DNA of 64,000 nucleotides from JABMQB01 sp964575025 (GTDB lineage: Bacteria; Bacteroidota; Bacteroidia; Bacteroidales; Prolixibacteraceae): NCBI GenBank assembly GCA_964575025.1, contig CAZNPV010000013.1, positions 17,275 to 81,274 on the forward strand. Direction: 5' to 3'. The translations under genes and the position numbers were made by a program. This document shows positions 35,504 through 44,424 of this stretch, piece by piece. Under the pieces are notes generated by a model. It was not told where the DNA came from. It made no database searches and worked only from the letters and a program-made list of their open reading frames with translations. Position 1 is the first letter of the stretch; each line of letters starts with the position of its first letter.

Positions 35504-36191
35504 CAGAAAGTTGAATATATTGTTGGTTGAAGATGATTTGAACCTTGGCTTTTTACTGGTTGAGTTCCTGGAAAGCCAGGGAATGCAGGTAAAATTATAC
35601 CGTGACGGGAAATCAGGTCTTGCCGGTTTTACCAGTGGAAATTTTAATTTCTGTATCCTGGATATCATGTTGCCTGTACTGGATGGATTCAGCCTGGCCA
35701 GGAAGATCAAAACCGTTGAACCCAACATACCGGTTATTTTTCTTACAGCAAAAGCTCTCAAGGAGGATAAGATGAAAGGATACCTTATCGGTGCCGATGA
35801 TTATATAACAAAACCGTTTGATGAGGATGAACTGTTGTGTAAAATAAAGGCTATTTCAAACCGGATTGATTTTTTACGGAAAAATAGCGATTCGGTGTTC
35901 AAGGTCGGGAATTATGCATTCGATTACCGCAACCAGGCCCTGGAGATGAACGGGAATATAAAAAGACTGACGAAACGGGAGGCAGAAATCCTGCGTATTT
36001 TATGTCTTTCAAAAAACAATATCGTCAGGCGGGATCAAATTCTGGTTTCTGTGTGGGGAGAAAACGATTATTTTTCAGGAAGGAGCCTGGATGTGTTTAT
36101 TTCAAAGCTCAGGAAATATTTTTCCGGCAATCCGCATGTAAAGATTGAAAATGTCCCTACCGTAGGATTTATATTATCCTGTCCGGAATAA
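35496..36191 (+). CDS. OmpR/PhoB-family response regulator
   Basis: 231 residues. The receiver domain shows the acidic pair 'LLVEDDLNLG', phospho-acceptor D56 in 'FCILDIMLPVLDGF', the 'FLTAKA' Thr and 'DDYITKPFD' Lys. A winged-helix DNA-binding domain follows (about 130-231, 'LTKREAEILRILCLSKNNIVRRDQILVSVWG', 'RSLDVFISKLRKYF'). Partner of the overlapping kinase. Targets cannot be deduced; the next plus-strand gene is 1.5 kb away. Confidence 0.95.
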   Translation: MVDRKLNILLVEDDLNLGFLLVEFLESQGMQVKLYRDGKSGLAGFTSGNFNFCILDIMLPVLDGFSLARKIKTVEPNIPVIFLTAKALKEDKMKGYLIGADDYITKPFDEDELLCKIKAISNRIDFLRKNSDSVFKVGNYAFDYRNQALEMNGNIKRLTKREAEILRILCLSKNNIVRRDQILVSVWGENDYFSGRSLDVFISKLRKYFSGNPHVKIENVPTVGFILSCPE

Positions 36192-36370
36192 AAAACGTAT
36201 TTTTGATTCATCTGCTTTCCCATGCTTGTCCTCCTTTCCTTCCCAGAGGTTGAACCGGTTATTCAGCCCGTTGGGTTGTCAGCCCTTCCTTTAGTGAGTG
36301 GATTTGCAGGCAGGTTGCCGCCCCGGAAGGGTTTTTTTGTACCATGCTGGGGATTCAGGACAGGAATAGT

Positions 36371-37546
36371 TCAGAAATGTTGCTGTATATATTTTAAAGC
36401 AGAACGGATATCGAGATTGCTGCTTGCAGGACCGGTTCGTACATAAAAGGCCTCATCATATCCTTTCCGGTTTAGGAATACCGGTCTGGAAGCCTTCAGG
36501 CAATGCACCCGGCAAACGGTTTTGTTGCCGATTGGTTGATGGGATGTTTTTACCCATTCGACCACCTCCTGTCCGAGGCTTGTTTTAATAAGCGACCAGA
36601 GATGGAGAAAAAATTTATCGGTATTGATAAACTGATCTGTTTCGATGCCTTCGATGCTTCCGTCATCGCGGACGCCAATAAGCAGATCTCCGCCTTCGCT
36701 GTTCAGAAAAGCACAAATGGTCTTTAGCGAAGCATATTCGATGTCCGGATTTTTTTTTGATTGGCGAAGATCCCACCGCAGGGTGCTTTTAAATTCTGCC
36801 TGGTCGTTTTCGCCTTTGTAAATAATTTCCTCAATGACCGAAACCGAGTGGCTGTTTTTACAAAGCGTGATGAAATCCAGGGAAATGACGGCTTTATGAA
36901 CCAGGGATTGTTGCATGATAAAGAGCCCATCCCGGAACTTTAAGGCTTCCAGGATTCCGGGATCTTTATTTTTTAGCCGGAGAATAAGCAAAGAAGCAGC
37001 AAATTCAGTTACAGAAAGATAGTGGGTAAGCAACAAAAGATGCGGGATTAGTCCGGGCCCTTCTTCGGTAATAAGAAGATGCAGAACTACCAGTTGTTCA
37101 ACGGGTAACTTCAGAATAACCGATTTAATAAAATCCCGTTTTGTCTGATGGTCTTTTTGGTGTAAACGAAAAGCGGAGAATGCTGATGCAACGGAAAAGG
37201 CATTCATGAAAACAAAATCGGAGAGGGAAGGGGCATATTCCATCCACTCCTGCAGGTCAGGGTCATTGCCGGTTGTAAGGATTGAAAAGGTAAGATCGTT
37301 TTCCAGTAATTCATCCATCCGGTCATCCGGGAACAGGGTTTCGTCTCCTGCATCATTCAGTTTATTCAGCAGGGTTAAAGGGGAGAATTTTTCTCCGGGA
37401 TGGTTGATTTCATGGGTAATAGCCAACCGAAGAAGCCGTGCATTGGTATGTGAAATAACCTTTCCTTTGTCTGTCAACAAAGGTTTCTCATTTTCATACA
37501 GGACAAAATCTTCATCCCGCATTACAATATCCAAATTACCTGCCAT
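36371..37546 (-). CDS. AlbA_2/Schlafen-like domain protein
   Basis: 391 residues. The C-terminal part (about 235-390) matches the divergent AlbA_2 (Schlafen-like, formerly AAA_4) family: 'KGENDQAEFKSTLRW', 'SLKTICAFLNSEGGDLLIGVRDDGSIEGIE' and 'AFYVRTGPASSNL'. The N-terminal 230 residues are helical and unrecognised. Proteins of this type are variously regulators or parts of defence modules, but no defence genes adjoin it here. It is a single gene, convergent with the response regulator and divergent from the C1 peptidase. Confidence 0.8.
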   Translation of the reverse strand: MAGNLDIVMRDEDFVLYENEKPLLTDKGKVISHTNARLLRLAITHEINHPGEKFSPLTLLNKLNDAGDETLFPDDRMDELLENDLTFSILTTGNDPDLQEWMEYAPSLSDFVFMNAFSVASAFSAFRLHQKDHQTKRDFIKSVILKLPVEQLVVLHLLITEEGPGLIPHLLLLTHYLSVTEFAASLLILRLKNKDPGILEALKFRDGLFIMQQSLVHKAVISLDFITLCKNSHSVSVIEEIIYKGENDQAEFKSTLRWDLRQSKKNPDIEYASLKTICAFLNSEGGDLLIGVRDDGSIEGIETDQFINTDKFFLHLWSLIKTSLGQEVVEWVKTSHQPIGNKTVCRVHCLKASRPVFLNRKGYDEAFYVRTGPASSNLDIRSALKYIQQHF

Positions 37547-37656
37547 ATAATCAATCTGTTTCTAAATAAGCAATGCCACGAAATTAATGGATTCAAAGAA
37601 AAAAAAGCATAATTTTCAGAGAACTTTTTTGCTAACACCGGGATCCTTATTTTTTT

Positions 37657-37664
37657 TATATTTG
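37657..37664 (+). promoter_or_regulatory. Putative promoter of the C1-type peptidase gene
   Basis: TATATTTG matches the -7 consensus TAnnTTTG. A TTTG at 37628-37631 is a possible -33 element, a little far upstream. The ATG is 60 bp downstream. Confidence 0.5.
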
Positions 37665-37671
37665 GGGCTTA

Positions 37672-37691
37672 TTCCAAAGCCTGCTTTGGAA
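37672..37691 (+). promoter_or_regulatory. Perfect inverted repeat at the start of the peptidase leader
   Basis: TTCCAAAGC-CT-GCTTTGGAA, 9-bp arms, beginning about 8 bp after the -7 element. It could be an operator or a 5' mRNA hairpin; there is no T-tract for termination. Confidence 0.55.
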
Positions 37692-37723
37692 ATTTATACC
37701 TGTCATATTAAAAGATTATATCT

Positions 37724-38902
37724 ATGAAAATTTTATACCGCGTATTTATCCCCTTACTGGTTGTTGCTGTATTTTATCAGGTGAGCGCCGCGAAAGGAGG
37801 CCCGGAAGATGTACCGGGGACCGGCCTTATTCTTGAAGAGATTCATGTTTTACCCAACACGCCTGTGAAAAATCAGGCCAGTACAAGTACCTGCTGGGCC
37901 TTTTCAGCCCTTTCCTTTTTTGAATCCGAATTGTTAAGGCAGGGAAAAAAGGATATCGATCTTTCCGAGATGTTTGTGGTATGGCATACCTATGCGGAAA
38001 AAGCCCGAAAATATGTCCGGTTGCATGGAAATATCAATTTTTCGGGAGGAGGCGCTTTTCATGACGTAACCCATATGATCCGCAGGTATGGGATTGTTCC
38101 GGAGTCGGCATACGACGGCCTCAGTTATGGTGAAACAAAGCATATGCATGGAGAAATGGACCGGGTATTAAAAAGCTATATAGAGGGTGTGGTTACAAAC
38201 CGGAACGGTACTTTATCGGCTGCCTGGGATGATGGATTTGAAGCCATCCTTGACAGTTACCTGGGAGAAATACCCGGAACCTTTACTTTTGAAGGGGTAG
38301 AATATACTCCGGTACGATTTGCCCGAGAATATGTAGGCCTCGACATGGATGATTATGTGGAGATTACTTCGTTTACCCACCACCCCTTTTATTCCCGGTT
38401 TATCCTGGAAGTTCCGGATAACTGGTCGTGGGATGATGTATACAATGTTCCGTTACATGAAATGCAGGAGATTATTGATCATTCACTGGCAAGCGGATAT
38501 ACGGTAGCCTGGGCTTCGGATATCAGCGAAAAGGGATTCTTGACAAGCAAATCCGGACTGGCACAGGTGAATGAACAGGAGGTGAATGTGGAAATTGATA
38601 AGGACAATGTCAAAACGATGATACTACCGGACTCATTTCAGGAAGCAGAGATTACCCAGGAAATGAGGCAGGCTGACTTTGATAATTACCAGACAACAGA
38701 CGACCATGGAATGCATATTGTCGGAATAGCAAACGATCAGGTGGGGAATGCCTATTATAAAATTAAAAATTCCTGGGGCGAGTATAATCAATTCGGCGGG
38801 TTTTTTTACGCAACCACAGCGTATATACGTTATAAAACGACCTGTATTATGGTACACCGGGATGCAATTCCAAAACATATCAGGCGAAAATTAAACCTTT
38901 AG
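37724..38902 (+). CDS. Secreted C1-family (papain/bleomycin-hydrolase-like) cysteine peptidase
   Basis: 392 residues, with a signal peptide ending near 'VSAAKG'. The catalytic set is visible: Q51 and C57 in 'PVKNQASTSTCWAFSALSFF', H331 in 'DDHGMHIVGIA' and N349 in 'YYKIKNSWGEYNQFGG'. The order and spacing fit the bleomycin hydrolase/aminopeptidase C branch. The signal peptide suggests action outside the cytoplasm on peptides. It has its own promoter with a palindrome at the 5' end and a terminator hairpin downstream. Confidence 0.93.
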   Translation: MKILYRVFIPLLVVAVFYQVSAAKGGPEDVPGTGLILEEIHVLPNTPVKNQASTSTCWAFSALSFFESELLRQGKKDIDLSEMFVVWHTYAEKARKYVRLHGNINFSGGGAFHDVTHMIRRYGIVPESAYDGLSYGETKHMHGEMDRVLKSYIEGVVTNRNGTLSAAWDDGFEAILDSYLGEIPGTFTFEGVEYTPVRFAREYVGLDMDDYVEITSFTHHPFYSRFILEVPDNWSWDDVYNVPLHEMQEIIDHSLASGYTVAWASDISEKGFLTSKSGLAQVNEQEVNVEIDKDNVKTMILPDSFQEAEITQEMRQADFDNYQTTDDHGMHIVGIANDQVGNAYYKIKNSWGEYNQFGGFFYATTAYIRYKTTCIMVHRDAIPKHIRRKLNL

Positions 38903-38956
38903 CCCGGGTTCTTCATACTTTTTTGTATTTATGAAGCATTCAGGTTTAAGATTAAG

Positions 38957-38979
38957 CCTCGCAACAGCGGGGTTTTTTT
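38957..38979 (+). terminator. Terminator after the C1 peptidase gene
   Basis: Stem CCTCGC / GCGGGG with one T-G pair, a 4-nt loop and seven Ts. It ends one base before the next -7 element, so terminator and promoter are packed together. Confidence 0.75.
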
Positions 38980-38980
38980 A

Positions 38981-38988
38981 TATCTTTG
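38981..38988 (+). promoter_or_regulatory. Putative -7 element TATCTTTG for the 39020 operon
   Basis: A perfect TAnnTTTG match 31 bp before the ATG at 39020; the terminator of the upstream gene occupies the place of the -33 element. Confidence 0.55.
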
Positions 38989-39019
38989 GATGATTTGTTC
39001 CGATGTTGAATCAAAACCT

Positions 39020-39922
39020 ATGAAGAAACATTATCTGTTCGTTGTTTTTCTGATTTTTTCTTCTCTATCCGTTTTTCCACAGGAACAGGATTGGGAATGG
39101 TGGAATACAACCCATGGATGGGAGAGCGGAATGCCGGGTTGGAGAATGTGGTTGATATTAAGCCCGAAGTATCTTGGTCCCAATGCCCTGCCTGTACCGG
39201 AATTAAAAAATGGAATCATTCCGGAACGGAGTGAATTTGAGTTTGGTGCAGATTTTCATTTTAAAACCGGCGATCCTACCCAGAATCTTTCCGGAAGGTG
39301 TCTGATCCCCTTTGCCAACAGCAAAGTAGCCATTGAATTATACGGGACCATTGTGGAAAAGTACCAGATGTCGGAAAAGATCCGGGATGAACGTTTTGCG
39401 CGCGATAAAGATGGAAAAGGCATTGTACAGGGTGATTTTTATTTCAGTACCCTGATTCAACTGACTAAAAACCGAAAATTTCCCAATACCATTGTGCGGA
39501 TGGCTTGCAAAACCCCTTCGGGAGGAGCCTATAGTGCAGCCAGGGTTTCGGATAGCCCCGGTTATTACCTGGATCTTAATTTTTCGAAGGATTTTGAGTT
39601 TTTACACTCATCCGTTTTCAGACCCAAAGCAATGATCGGTTTTTACAGCTGGCAAACCAACGATGAACTCAACCTGCAAAATGATGCGCTTCAATACGGA
39701 GGAGGATTTGAACTGGAAGGAGGAAGCTGGGACTTCAATACCTCAATAACCGGATACTATGGTTACAAAGACAATGGTGACCGACCGGTGGTTTTTAATT
39801 CAGCATTGCGAAAGGACTTCGGGGGAAAAACCTGGCGGCTGCAGTACCTCCATGGAATACACGATTGGGAATACAATACGGTTAAAATATCCATAATCTG
39901 GTATTTTGATGGCATTAACTGA
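39020..39922 (+). CDS. Predicted outer-membrane beta-barrel-like protein, function unknown
   Basis: 300 residues from the ATG at 39020, which starts directly at a signal peptide ('MKKHYLFVVFLIFSSLSVFPQ'); an upstream TTG/ATG-less extension is unlikely. The mature part has alternating aromatic strands ('YYLDLNFSKDFEF', 'AMIGFYSWQTNDEL', 'YGGGFELEGGSWDFNTSITGYYGY') and ends in 'VKISIIWYFDGIN', a plausible barrel end. I do not recognise the family. It overlaps the PAP2 gene by 14 bp, so the two are probably made together. Confidence 0.7.
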   Translation: MKKHYLFVVFLIFSSLSVFPQEQDWEWWNTTHGWESGMPGWRMWLILSPKYLGPNALPVPELKNGIIPERSEFEFGADFHFKTGDPTQNLSGRCLIPFANSKVAIELYGTIVEKYQMSEKIRDERFARDKDGKGIVQGDFYFSTLIQLTKNRKFPNTIVRMACKTPSGGAYSAARVSDSPGYYLDLNFSKDFEFLHSSVFRPKAMIGFYSWQTNDELNLQNDALQYGGGFELEGGSWDFNTSITGYYGYKDNGDRPVVFNSALRKDFGGKTWRLQYLHGIHDWEYNTVKISIIWYFDGIN

Positions 39923-40616
39923 CAGGAGAAATACACCTTCCCCGATCCTCGGTTTGTTCTTCCGGAATAAATCCCGGTTTTTTATGGTTCCCTGTGTTGT
40001 CTTTTTTTTGTTGGGGGCAGCAGGAATTCTTGTGTTTGAAAAAGGAGAGATGGTGATGGCTCTGAACAGAATATCCAACGAGCCTCTGGATGTTTTTTTT
40101 CTGATTGTCTCCACCATCAGTCATGGAAGTTTTCTTGCATTAGTAGCTTTGTTGCTGGCTTTTTATAAATTCCGCTGGTCGGTACTGGCTTTGGGAAATC
40201 TTGCCTGGGCTGCGATCTTAACCAATTTATTTAAAAAAGTGTTTTTTCAACTGGCTTCGCGTCCCCTCCATTATTTTTATTATGACGATTTTTCCAGGTT
40301 TCTCTATGATGCACCGCTAACCTATTATAATTCTTTTCCTTCAGGGCACACGATGGCGGCTTTTGCATTTTGTACGATTCTGGCTGTGCTGATAAACAGG
40401 AAATCTGCCGGGCTGATTTTATTTCTTGCTGTACTCCTGGCAGGGGTATCAAGGGTATACCTCCTGCAACATTTTTTTGTGGATATATGGGGTGGCGCTT
40501 TGCTGGGATTTCTTGTGACCTTTTTAACCGTGTGGCTGGATAAAAAGTATGATCTGGAAAAACGAAAATTTGCCGGGATGAATCTGTTTGTGCTTTTTCA
40601 GAAAAAATCCCCGTAA
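39909..40616 (+). CDS. PAP2-family membrane phosphatase
   Basis: 235 residues, with about five transmembrane segments. The three PAP2 motifs are present: 'KKVFFQLASRP' (K-x6-RP), 'FPSGHTMAA' (PSGH) and 'SRVYLLQHFFVDIWGG' (SR-x5-H-x3-D). Such enzymes dephosphorylate lipid phosphates, for example undecaprenyl diphosphate, phosphatidylglycerol phosphate or lipid A. The neighbours (an ArnT-like transferase and an ArnC-like glycosyltransferase) point to lipid A or another envelope lipid, an inference only. A TTG one codon upstream is an alternative start. The 3' end overlaps the convergent GT39 gene by 19 bp. Confidence 0.9.
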   Translation: MALTDRRNTPSPILGLFFRNKSRFFMVPCVVFFLLGAAGILVFEKGEMVMALNRISNEPLDVFFLIVSTISHGSFLALVALLLAFYKFRWSVLALGNLAWAAILTNLFKKVFFQLASRPLHYFYYDDFSRFLYDAPLTYYNSFPSGHTMAAFAFCTILAVLINRKSAGLILFLAVLLAGVSRVYLLQHFFVDIWGGALLGFLVTFLTVWLDKKYDLEKRKFAGMNLFVLFQKKSP

Positions 40617-42181
40617 GGTTTTCCGGATATAAGAATGGTTACAGGGCGCTCAAAGAGGTCCTTTCCTGAAAAAATAATTTCGCACTCTTCCGGCAGATTT
40701 ATAGTCTCTATATGTTTTTGGACAGAAATAAGCACCCCCCGGGGATTTTCTTCAAAAAAAGCTGCTATTTCATCTTCTTTCAGTTCGGGTATTTTTTTCT
40801 TCAGGTAAAAGGAATAGGCGGGGTTGAATTTTTTGTAATAGGCAACCTCTTTGTTTTCGAGCATATGCAGACTCATTGCGACCGGATTATGGTTATCGAC
40901 AGCCGGATAAAGGATCAGAAAAAACAGAATAGAAGCTGTTATAAAGGTATACCCCAGCATGCGTATGGATTGATCCGTTTTTTTCCTGGCCTGTAATACA
41001 AGGGCAATCAGACCTCCGGCAGGAACGAAAGAGAGCCACCAGGCATTCGGAGCAGCTGAAATGAGTGCCGGATCACTTCTCAGGGCAAAATATCCCCCCA
41101 CAGGAAGCAGTAGCGTCAGAAAAAAAAACACCTTGATCCAGTGTTGGATTTTCTTTTTTGTTACTGAAGTGTCTGTTAGATACCAGGCGATTACTATCGC
41201 AAGAAAGGGGTAGGCAGGAACCGTATAATTCGGGAGTTTGGTTTGTGACAAGGAAAAGAAAACAAGAAGGGTAAAAGCTACCAACAAAAAATAAAACAGG
41301 CAGGTGTCTTTTTTTAACTTCCAGACCGGCTTTATTGCCGGAATGATAAAAACTACAAACGGAAGCATTCCTGTAAAAACATAAAGGAAGGTAAGCAGAA
41401 AGATTCCCCCATGTCCTTCCATCGGACTGGTAAAGCGGGTTAGATTATGCCTCAGAAAAAAATCTTTTGTCCACACCCAGTTTGTTTCAATCCCGTTCAG
41501 GATAAACCAGGGAAGGGCAATAAACAGAACAATAGCTGCTCCGGTAAAGGGTTTGAGTTTTTTTATCCGTGTCCATGTGAATTGTCTGGTTACCATCAGG
41601 TACAACAGAAAGATCAGTCCGGGAAGGACTACCCCTACCGGCCCTTTGGCTAAGACAGCCAGCCCTGTGGAAACATACATCAGAATAATATCTCTCCGTT
41701 TACCGGTCGTGACCGCCGAATAAAAAAGAAAAAAACTCCAGCTCAGGAAAAAAATCAGGTATGGATCGGGCACCGCAAGGTGAAATTGAATATTCAGGTG
41801 AATGGAAGATAACAGTATCAGGCATGAATAATAAGCTGCCCTGGCATTAAGAAATTTACGGGTATAATGAAAAGTGATGAATAGGGTGAGGGCTCCGAAA
41901 ACGGCGGAAAAAAAGCGGGCTGACCATTCATTAACGCCAAACAGGAGATATGATACCATCATGAAAAAATAGTGCAGCGGGGGTTTATCGCTCCGCAGGT
42001 TGTAATTAAAGGTCGGTTTGAGCAAGTCCCCTTGTTCAAGCATCTCACGGGCACATTCCGAATTCTTGGCTTCGTCAAGAAAATAGATGCTGACCTCCCC
42101 GTTGTTTAGGGCAAACAACCCGAAAGCAAAGATAAACAGTACCCAGGGAAAATATTTTTTTTGAATCAAATTTTGGAGCAT
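40598..42181 (-). CDS. GT39/ArnT-like polyprenyl-phosphate glycosyltransferase
   Basis: 527 residues with about 11-12 transmembrane helices. The N-terminal periplasmic loop has the GT-C signature 'IYFLDEAKNSECAREMLEQGDLLKPTFN' followed by 'SDKPPLHYFFM', as in ArnT and protein O-mannosyltransferases. These enzymes move a sugar from undecaprenyl or dolichyl phosphate to an acceptor outside the membrane. The GT2 gene that could make such a donor is divergent and 125 bp away, and a PAP2 phosphatase is convergent. Lipid A modification is the best guess; O-glycosylation of proteins is possible. Confidence 0.88.
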   Translation of the reverse strand: MLQNLIQKKYFPWVLFIFAFGLFALNNGEVSIYFLDEAKNSECAREMLEQGDLLKPTFNYNLRSDKPPLHYFFMMVSYLLFGVNEWSARFFSAVFGALTLFITFHYTRKFLNARAAYYSCLILLSSIHLNIQFHLAVPDPYLIFFLSWSFFLFYSAVTTGKRRDIILMYVSTGLAVLAKGPVGVVLPGLIFLLYLMVTRQFTWTRIKKLKPFTGAAIVLFIALPWFILNGIETNWVWTKDFFLRHNLTRFTSPMEGHGGIFLLTFLYVFTGMLPFVVFIIPAIKPVWKLKKDTCLFYFLLVAFTLLVFFSLSQTKLPNYTVPAYPFLAIVIAWYLTDTSVTKKKIQHWIKVFFFLTLLLPVGGYFALRSDPALISAAPNAWWLSFVPAGGLIALVLQARKKTDQSIRMLGYTFITASILFFLILYPAVDNHNPVAMSLHMLENKEVAYYKKFNPAYSFYLKKKIPELKEDEIAAFFEENPRGVLISVQKHIETINLPEECEIIFSGKDLFERPVTILISGKPYGDFF

Positions 42182-42306
42182 TTGAATTCCCTTTAGAGCG
42201 AATTTGATAACAACATTACCATCTTAACAAAGGATTTAGTACATTCGTTTCGCTAAATAATAAAAAAAAAGGCAGATGCCCGGGCAGAAAATCTAAAAAA
42301 GAATAC

Positions 42307-43257
42307 ATGAAGAAGCTATCACTGGTTATTTGTGTGTATAACGAAGAGCAAAATATCCAGCCCTTAAGTGAGCAGGTTAAGAATGCATTGGATGGGTATG
42401 ATTTTGAGACCATTTTTGTGGATGACGGATCAACCGATGGTACCCGGGATAAAATAATTGAAATCAGGGACAGCCGGTTTATACTGGTGGAACTGAAAAG
42501 GAATTATGGTCAAAGTTCAGCTCTTCAGGCAGGAATTGATCAGGCTGAAGGAGAATACGTAGTGCTTCTGGATGGGGACCTGCAAAACGACCCGGCCGAT
42601 ATACCCCAAATGTTAAAAATGATGGAAGAGGAAGAATGGGACATGGTGGCCGGAGTGAGGGCCAACCGGAAAGACGGAATGTTCCTGCGGAAGCTCCCTT
42701 CCAAAATTGCTAACTATATGATCCGTAAATCTACAGGCATTCAAATGAAAGACCTGGGGTGTACCCTTAAGATCTTTACAAAAGATATTATTAAAAGCAT
42801 TCATATTTACGGAGAACTGCACCGGTATATTCCGGTTTTGGTAACCCTCGAAGGCGCGACCCGAATAACCCAGGTGGATGTAAACCACCGGCAGCGGAAA
42901 TACGGAAAATCAAAATACAATCTGACCCGCACAACCCGCGTTATAAGTGATTTGCTGCTCATGCTATTTTTCAAAAAATACCTTCAGCGGCCCATACATT
43001 TTTTTGGAGGATTGGGATTAATAACCCTGGGGATTGGGGTACTGATCAATATCTATATGTTGATCCTTAAGATTGCCGGACACAATATCTGGGGAAAACC
43101 GTTGTTGCTCCTGGGAATATTACTGGTAATGGGTGGAATTCAGTTTATAACCATTGGGGTTCTTGCTGAAGTGCAGATGCGAACCTACTTCGAATCACAA
43201 AACAAAACCCCATACCGGATAAAAAGGGTGGTAAAAACAGAAACCGGACAATCCTGA
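42307..43257 (+). CDS. GT2-family glycosyltransferase, ArnC/GtrB/DPM1-like
   Basis: 316 residues. GT-A domain with 'LSLVICVYNEEQNIQPL', 'FETIFVDDGSTDGTRD', 'YVVLLDGDLQNDPADIP' and 'DLGCTLKIF', then two C-terminal transmembrane helices (about 230-255 and 265-290). This architecture adds a sugar from a nucleotide donor to polyprenyl phosphate on the cytoplasmic face. It is probably the donor-forming partner of the divergent GT39 enzyme. A family assignment to ArnC is possible, but the sugar is unknown. Confidence 0.9.
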   Translation: MKKLSLVICVYNEEQNIQPLSEQVKNALDGYDFETIFVDDGSTDGTRDKIIEIRDSRFILVELKRNYGQSSALQAGIDQAEGEYVVLLDGDLQNDPADIPQMLKMMEEEEWDMVAGVRANRKDGMFLRKLPSKIANYMIRKSTGIQMKDLGCTLKIFTKDIIKSIHIYGELHRYIPVLVTLEGATRITQVDVNHRQRKYGKSKYNLTRTTRVISDLLLMLFFKKYLQRPIHFFGGLGLITLGIGVLINIYMLILKIAGHNIWGKPLLLLGILLVMGGIQFITIGVLAEVQMRTYFESQNKTPYRIKRVVKTETGQS

Positions 43258-43325
43258 TACCCTTTGCACATTTCGGAATCAGGAAGTCGACTTCAGAGCT
43301 TTGCTCAAAGATTTTCAGGAAAAGA

Positions 43326-43952
43326 TTAATCAGAATCTGTTTCAGGTCTGTTCTTTTTTCCCAGATTCATTTTTTTTACGCGTGTTTCAATGTCCTCGTA
43401 TTCTTTTTTTATCCATTTTTCGATGTTTCCGATGGTGACCGGTTCCCCGCGCATTTCGAGGCGCTGGGCGGTTGTTCTGGCTTCAGGTACTGCGATCCAT
43501 AGAATGATATAGATAAGCAGTCCCAACCCGTTGACAAGAAAGAGAAAAAAGAATATCAGGCGCATAATGACCGGATCCATATTGAGATAGGCAGCCAGCC
43601 CGGAGCAGACTCCCCCGATTGTTTTATGATCCGGATCACGATACAGCCTTTTTTTTGTTTTTCCAGCCTCTTCCGGTCCAGGTGCTCCTTCCGCTTCAAA
43701 ATCTTCCGGAACACCCATGGTCTCTATTACCTCATTCACCCATTCCATGGTGATAACCTCTTTGTCCGGAGTTTTGTGTGACTGGAATAGTTCGGCGATT
43801 CTTGCTTCAATGTCGGCAACAATTTCCACCCCTTCCGAATCGTCTCCAAAATGTTGTTTTAAGCCGGTCAGGTAAAGATTGAGTTTTTCATAGGCATCTT
43901 CTTCAATGTGAAAAACGGTCCCGCTGATATGTATCGTATATGTCTTTTTCAT
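43326..43952 (-). CDS. PspC-domain membrane protein
   Basis: 208 residues. The N-terminus has a conserved Bacteroidota segment ('YTIHISGTVFHIEEDAYEKLNLYLTGL'), then the PspC domain from about residue 105: 'RLYRDPDHKTIGGVCSGLAAYLNMDP', with a transmembrane hairpin ('LIFFFLFLVNGLGLLIYIILWIAVPEA'). The C-terminal tail is charged. PspC domains act in envelope-stress signalling. It is downstream of the PadR regulator on the same strand, a common pairing in Bacteroidota. Confidence 0.92.
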   Translation of the reverse strand: MKKTYTIHISGTVFHIEEDAYEKLNLYLTGLKQHFGDDSEGVEIVADIEARIAELFQSHKTPDKEVITMEWVNEVIETMGVPEDFEAEGAPGPEEAGKTKKRLYRDPDHKTIGGVCSGLAAYLNMDPVIMRLIFFFLFLVNGLGLLIYIILWIAVPEARTTAQRLEMRGEPVTIGNIEKWIKKEYEDIETRVKKMNLGKKNRPETDSD

Positions 43953-44026
43953 CTCATTTGTAATTGATTCAAACTTGTTTGTTTTCTATTGACGTTCATT
44001 ATCATCTTCTTTTGTTGGGTACTAAA

Positions 44027-44359
44027 TTACGCACTCTTTTTGAGAATCAATCGTACCGCACCCACTAATTCATTCCATGAATTTTCCAGTTCGTTCAGAA
44101 AATTTTCTCCTCTATCGGTAAGCTGGTAATACTTGCGGGGAGGCCCCTGGTTCGATTCTTCCCATTTATAGGTTAGCAATCCATCGTTTTTCAATCGCGT
44201 AAGCAGTGGGTACAAGGTGCCTTCTACAACAATTAATTTTGATTCCTTAAATACCTGCAGAATATTGATGGCATATTGCGGTTTATCTTTTAGTACAAGA
44301 AGGATGCAGTATTCAAGGACCCCTTTCCTCATCTGTGCTTTTGTGTTTTCTGTTTTCAT
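44027..44359 (-). CDS. PadR-family transcriptional regulator
   Basis: 110 residues; winged helix with 'MRKGVLEYCILLVLKDKPQYAINILQ', 'VVEGTLYPLLTRLKNDGLLTYKW' and 'GPPRKYYQLTDRGENFLNEL', all typical of PadR. It probably represses its own unit together with the PspC gene. It lies 66 bp downstream of the small LE-x-WM protein gene and 74 bp before PspC. Confidence 0.95.
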   Translation of the reverse strand: MKTENTKAQMRKGVLEYCILLVLKDKPQYAINILQVFKESKLIVVEGTLYPLLTRLKNDGLLTYKWEESNQGPPRKYYQLTDRGENFLNELENSWNELVGAVRLILKKSA

Positions 44360-44424
44360 GGCTTTGTCCCTTTTCTTTACATGGTTTATCTATTGGTCCT
44401 TTTTATACTGCCCGGATGTACGTT

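Noticed and set aside
36371..37546. Defence-island component
   Set aside because: The AlbA_2/Schlafen-like fold occurs in some defence systems, but its neighbours are a two-component system and a peptidase, with no nuclease, methylase or mobile element.
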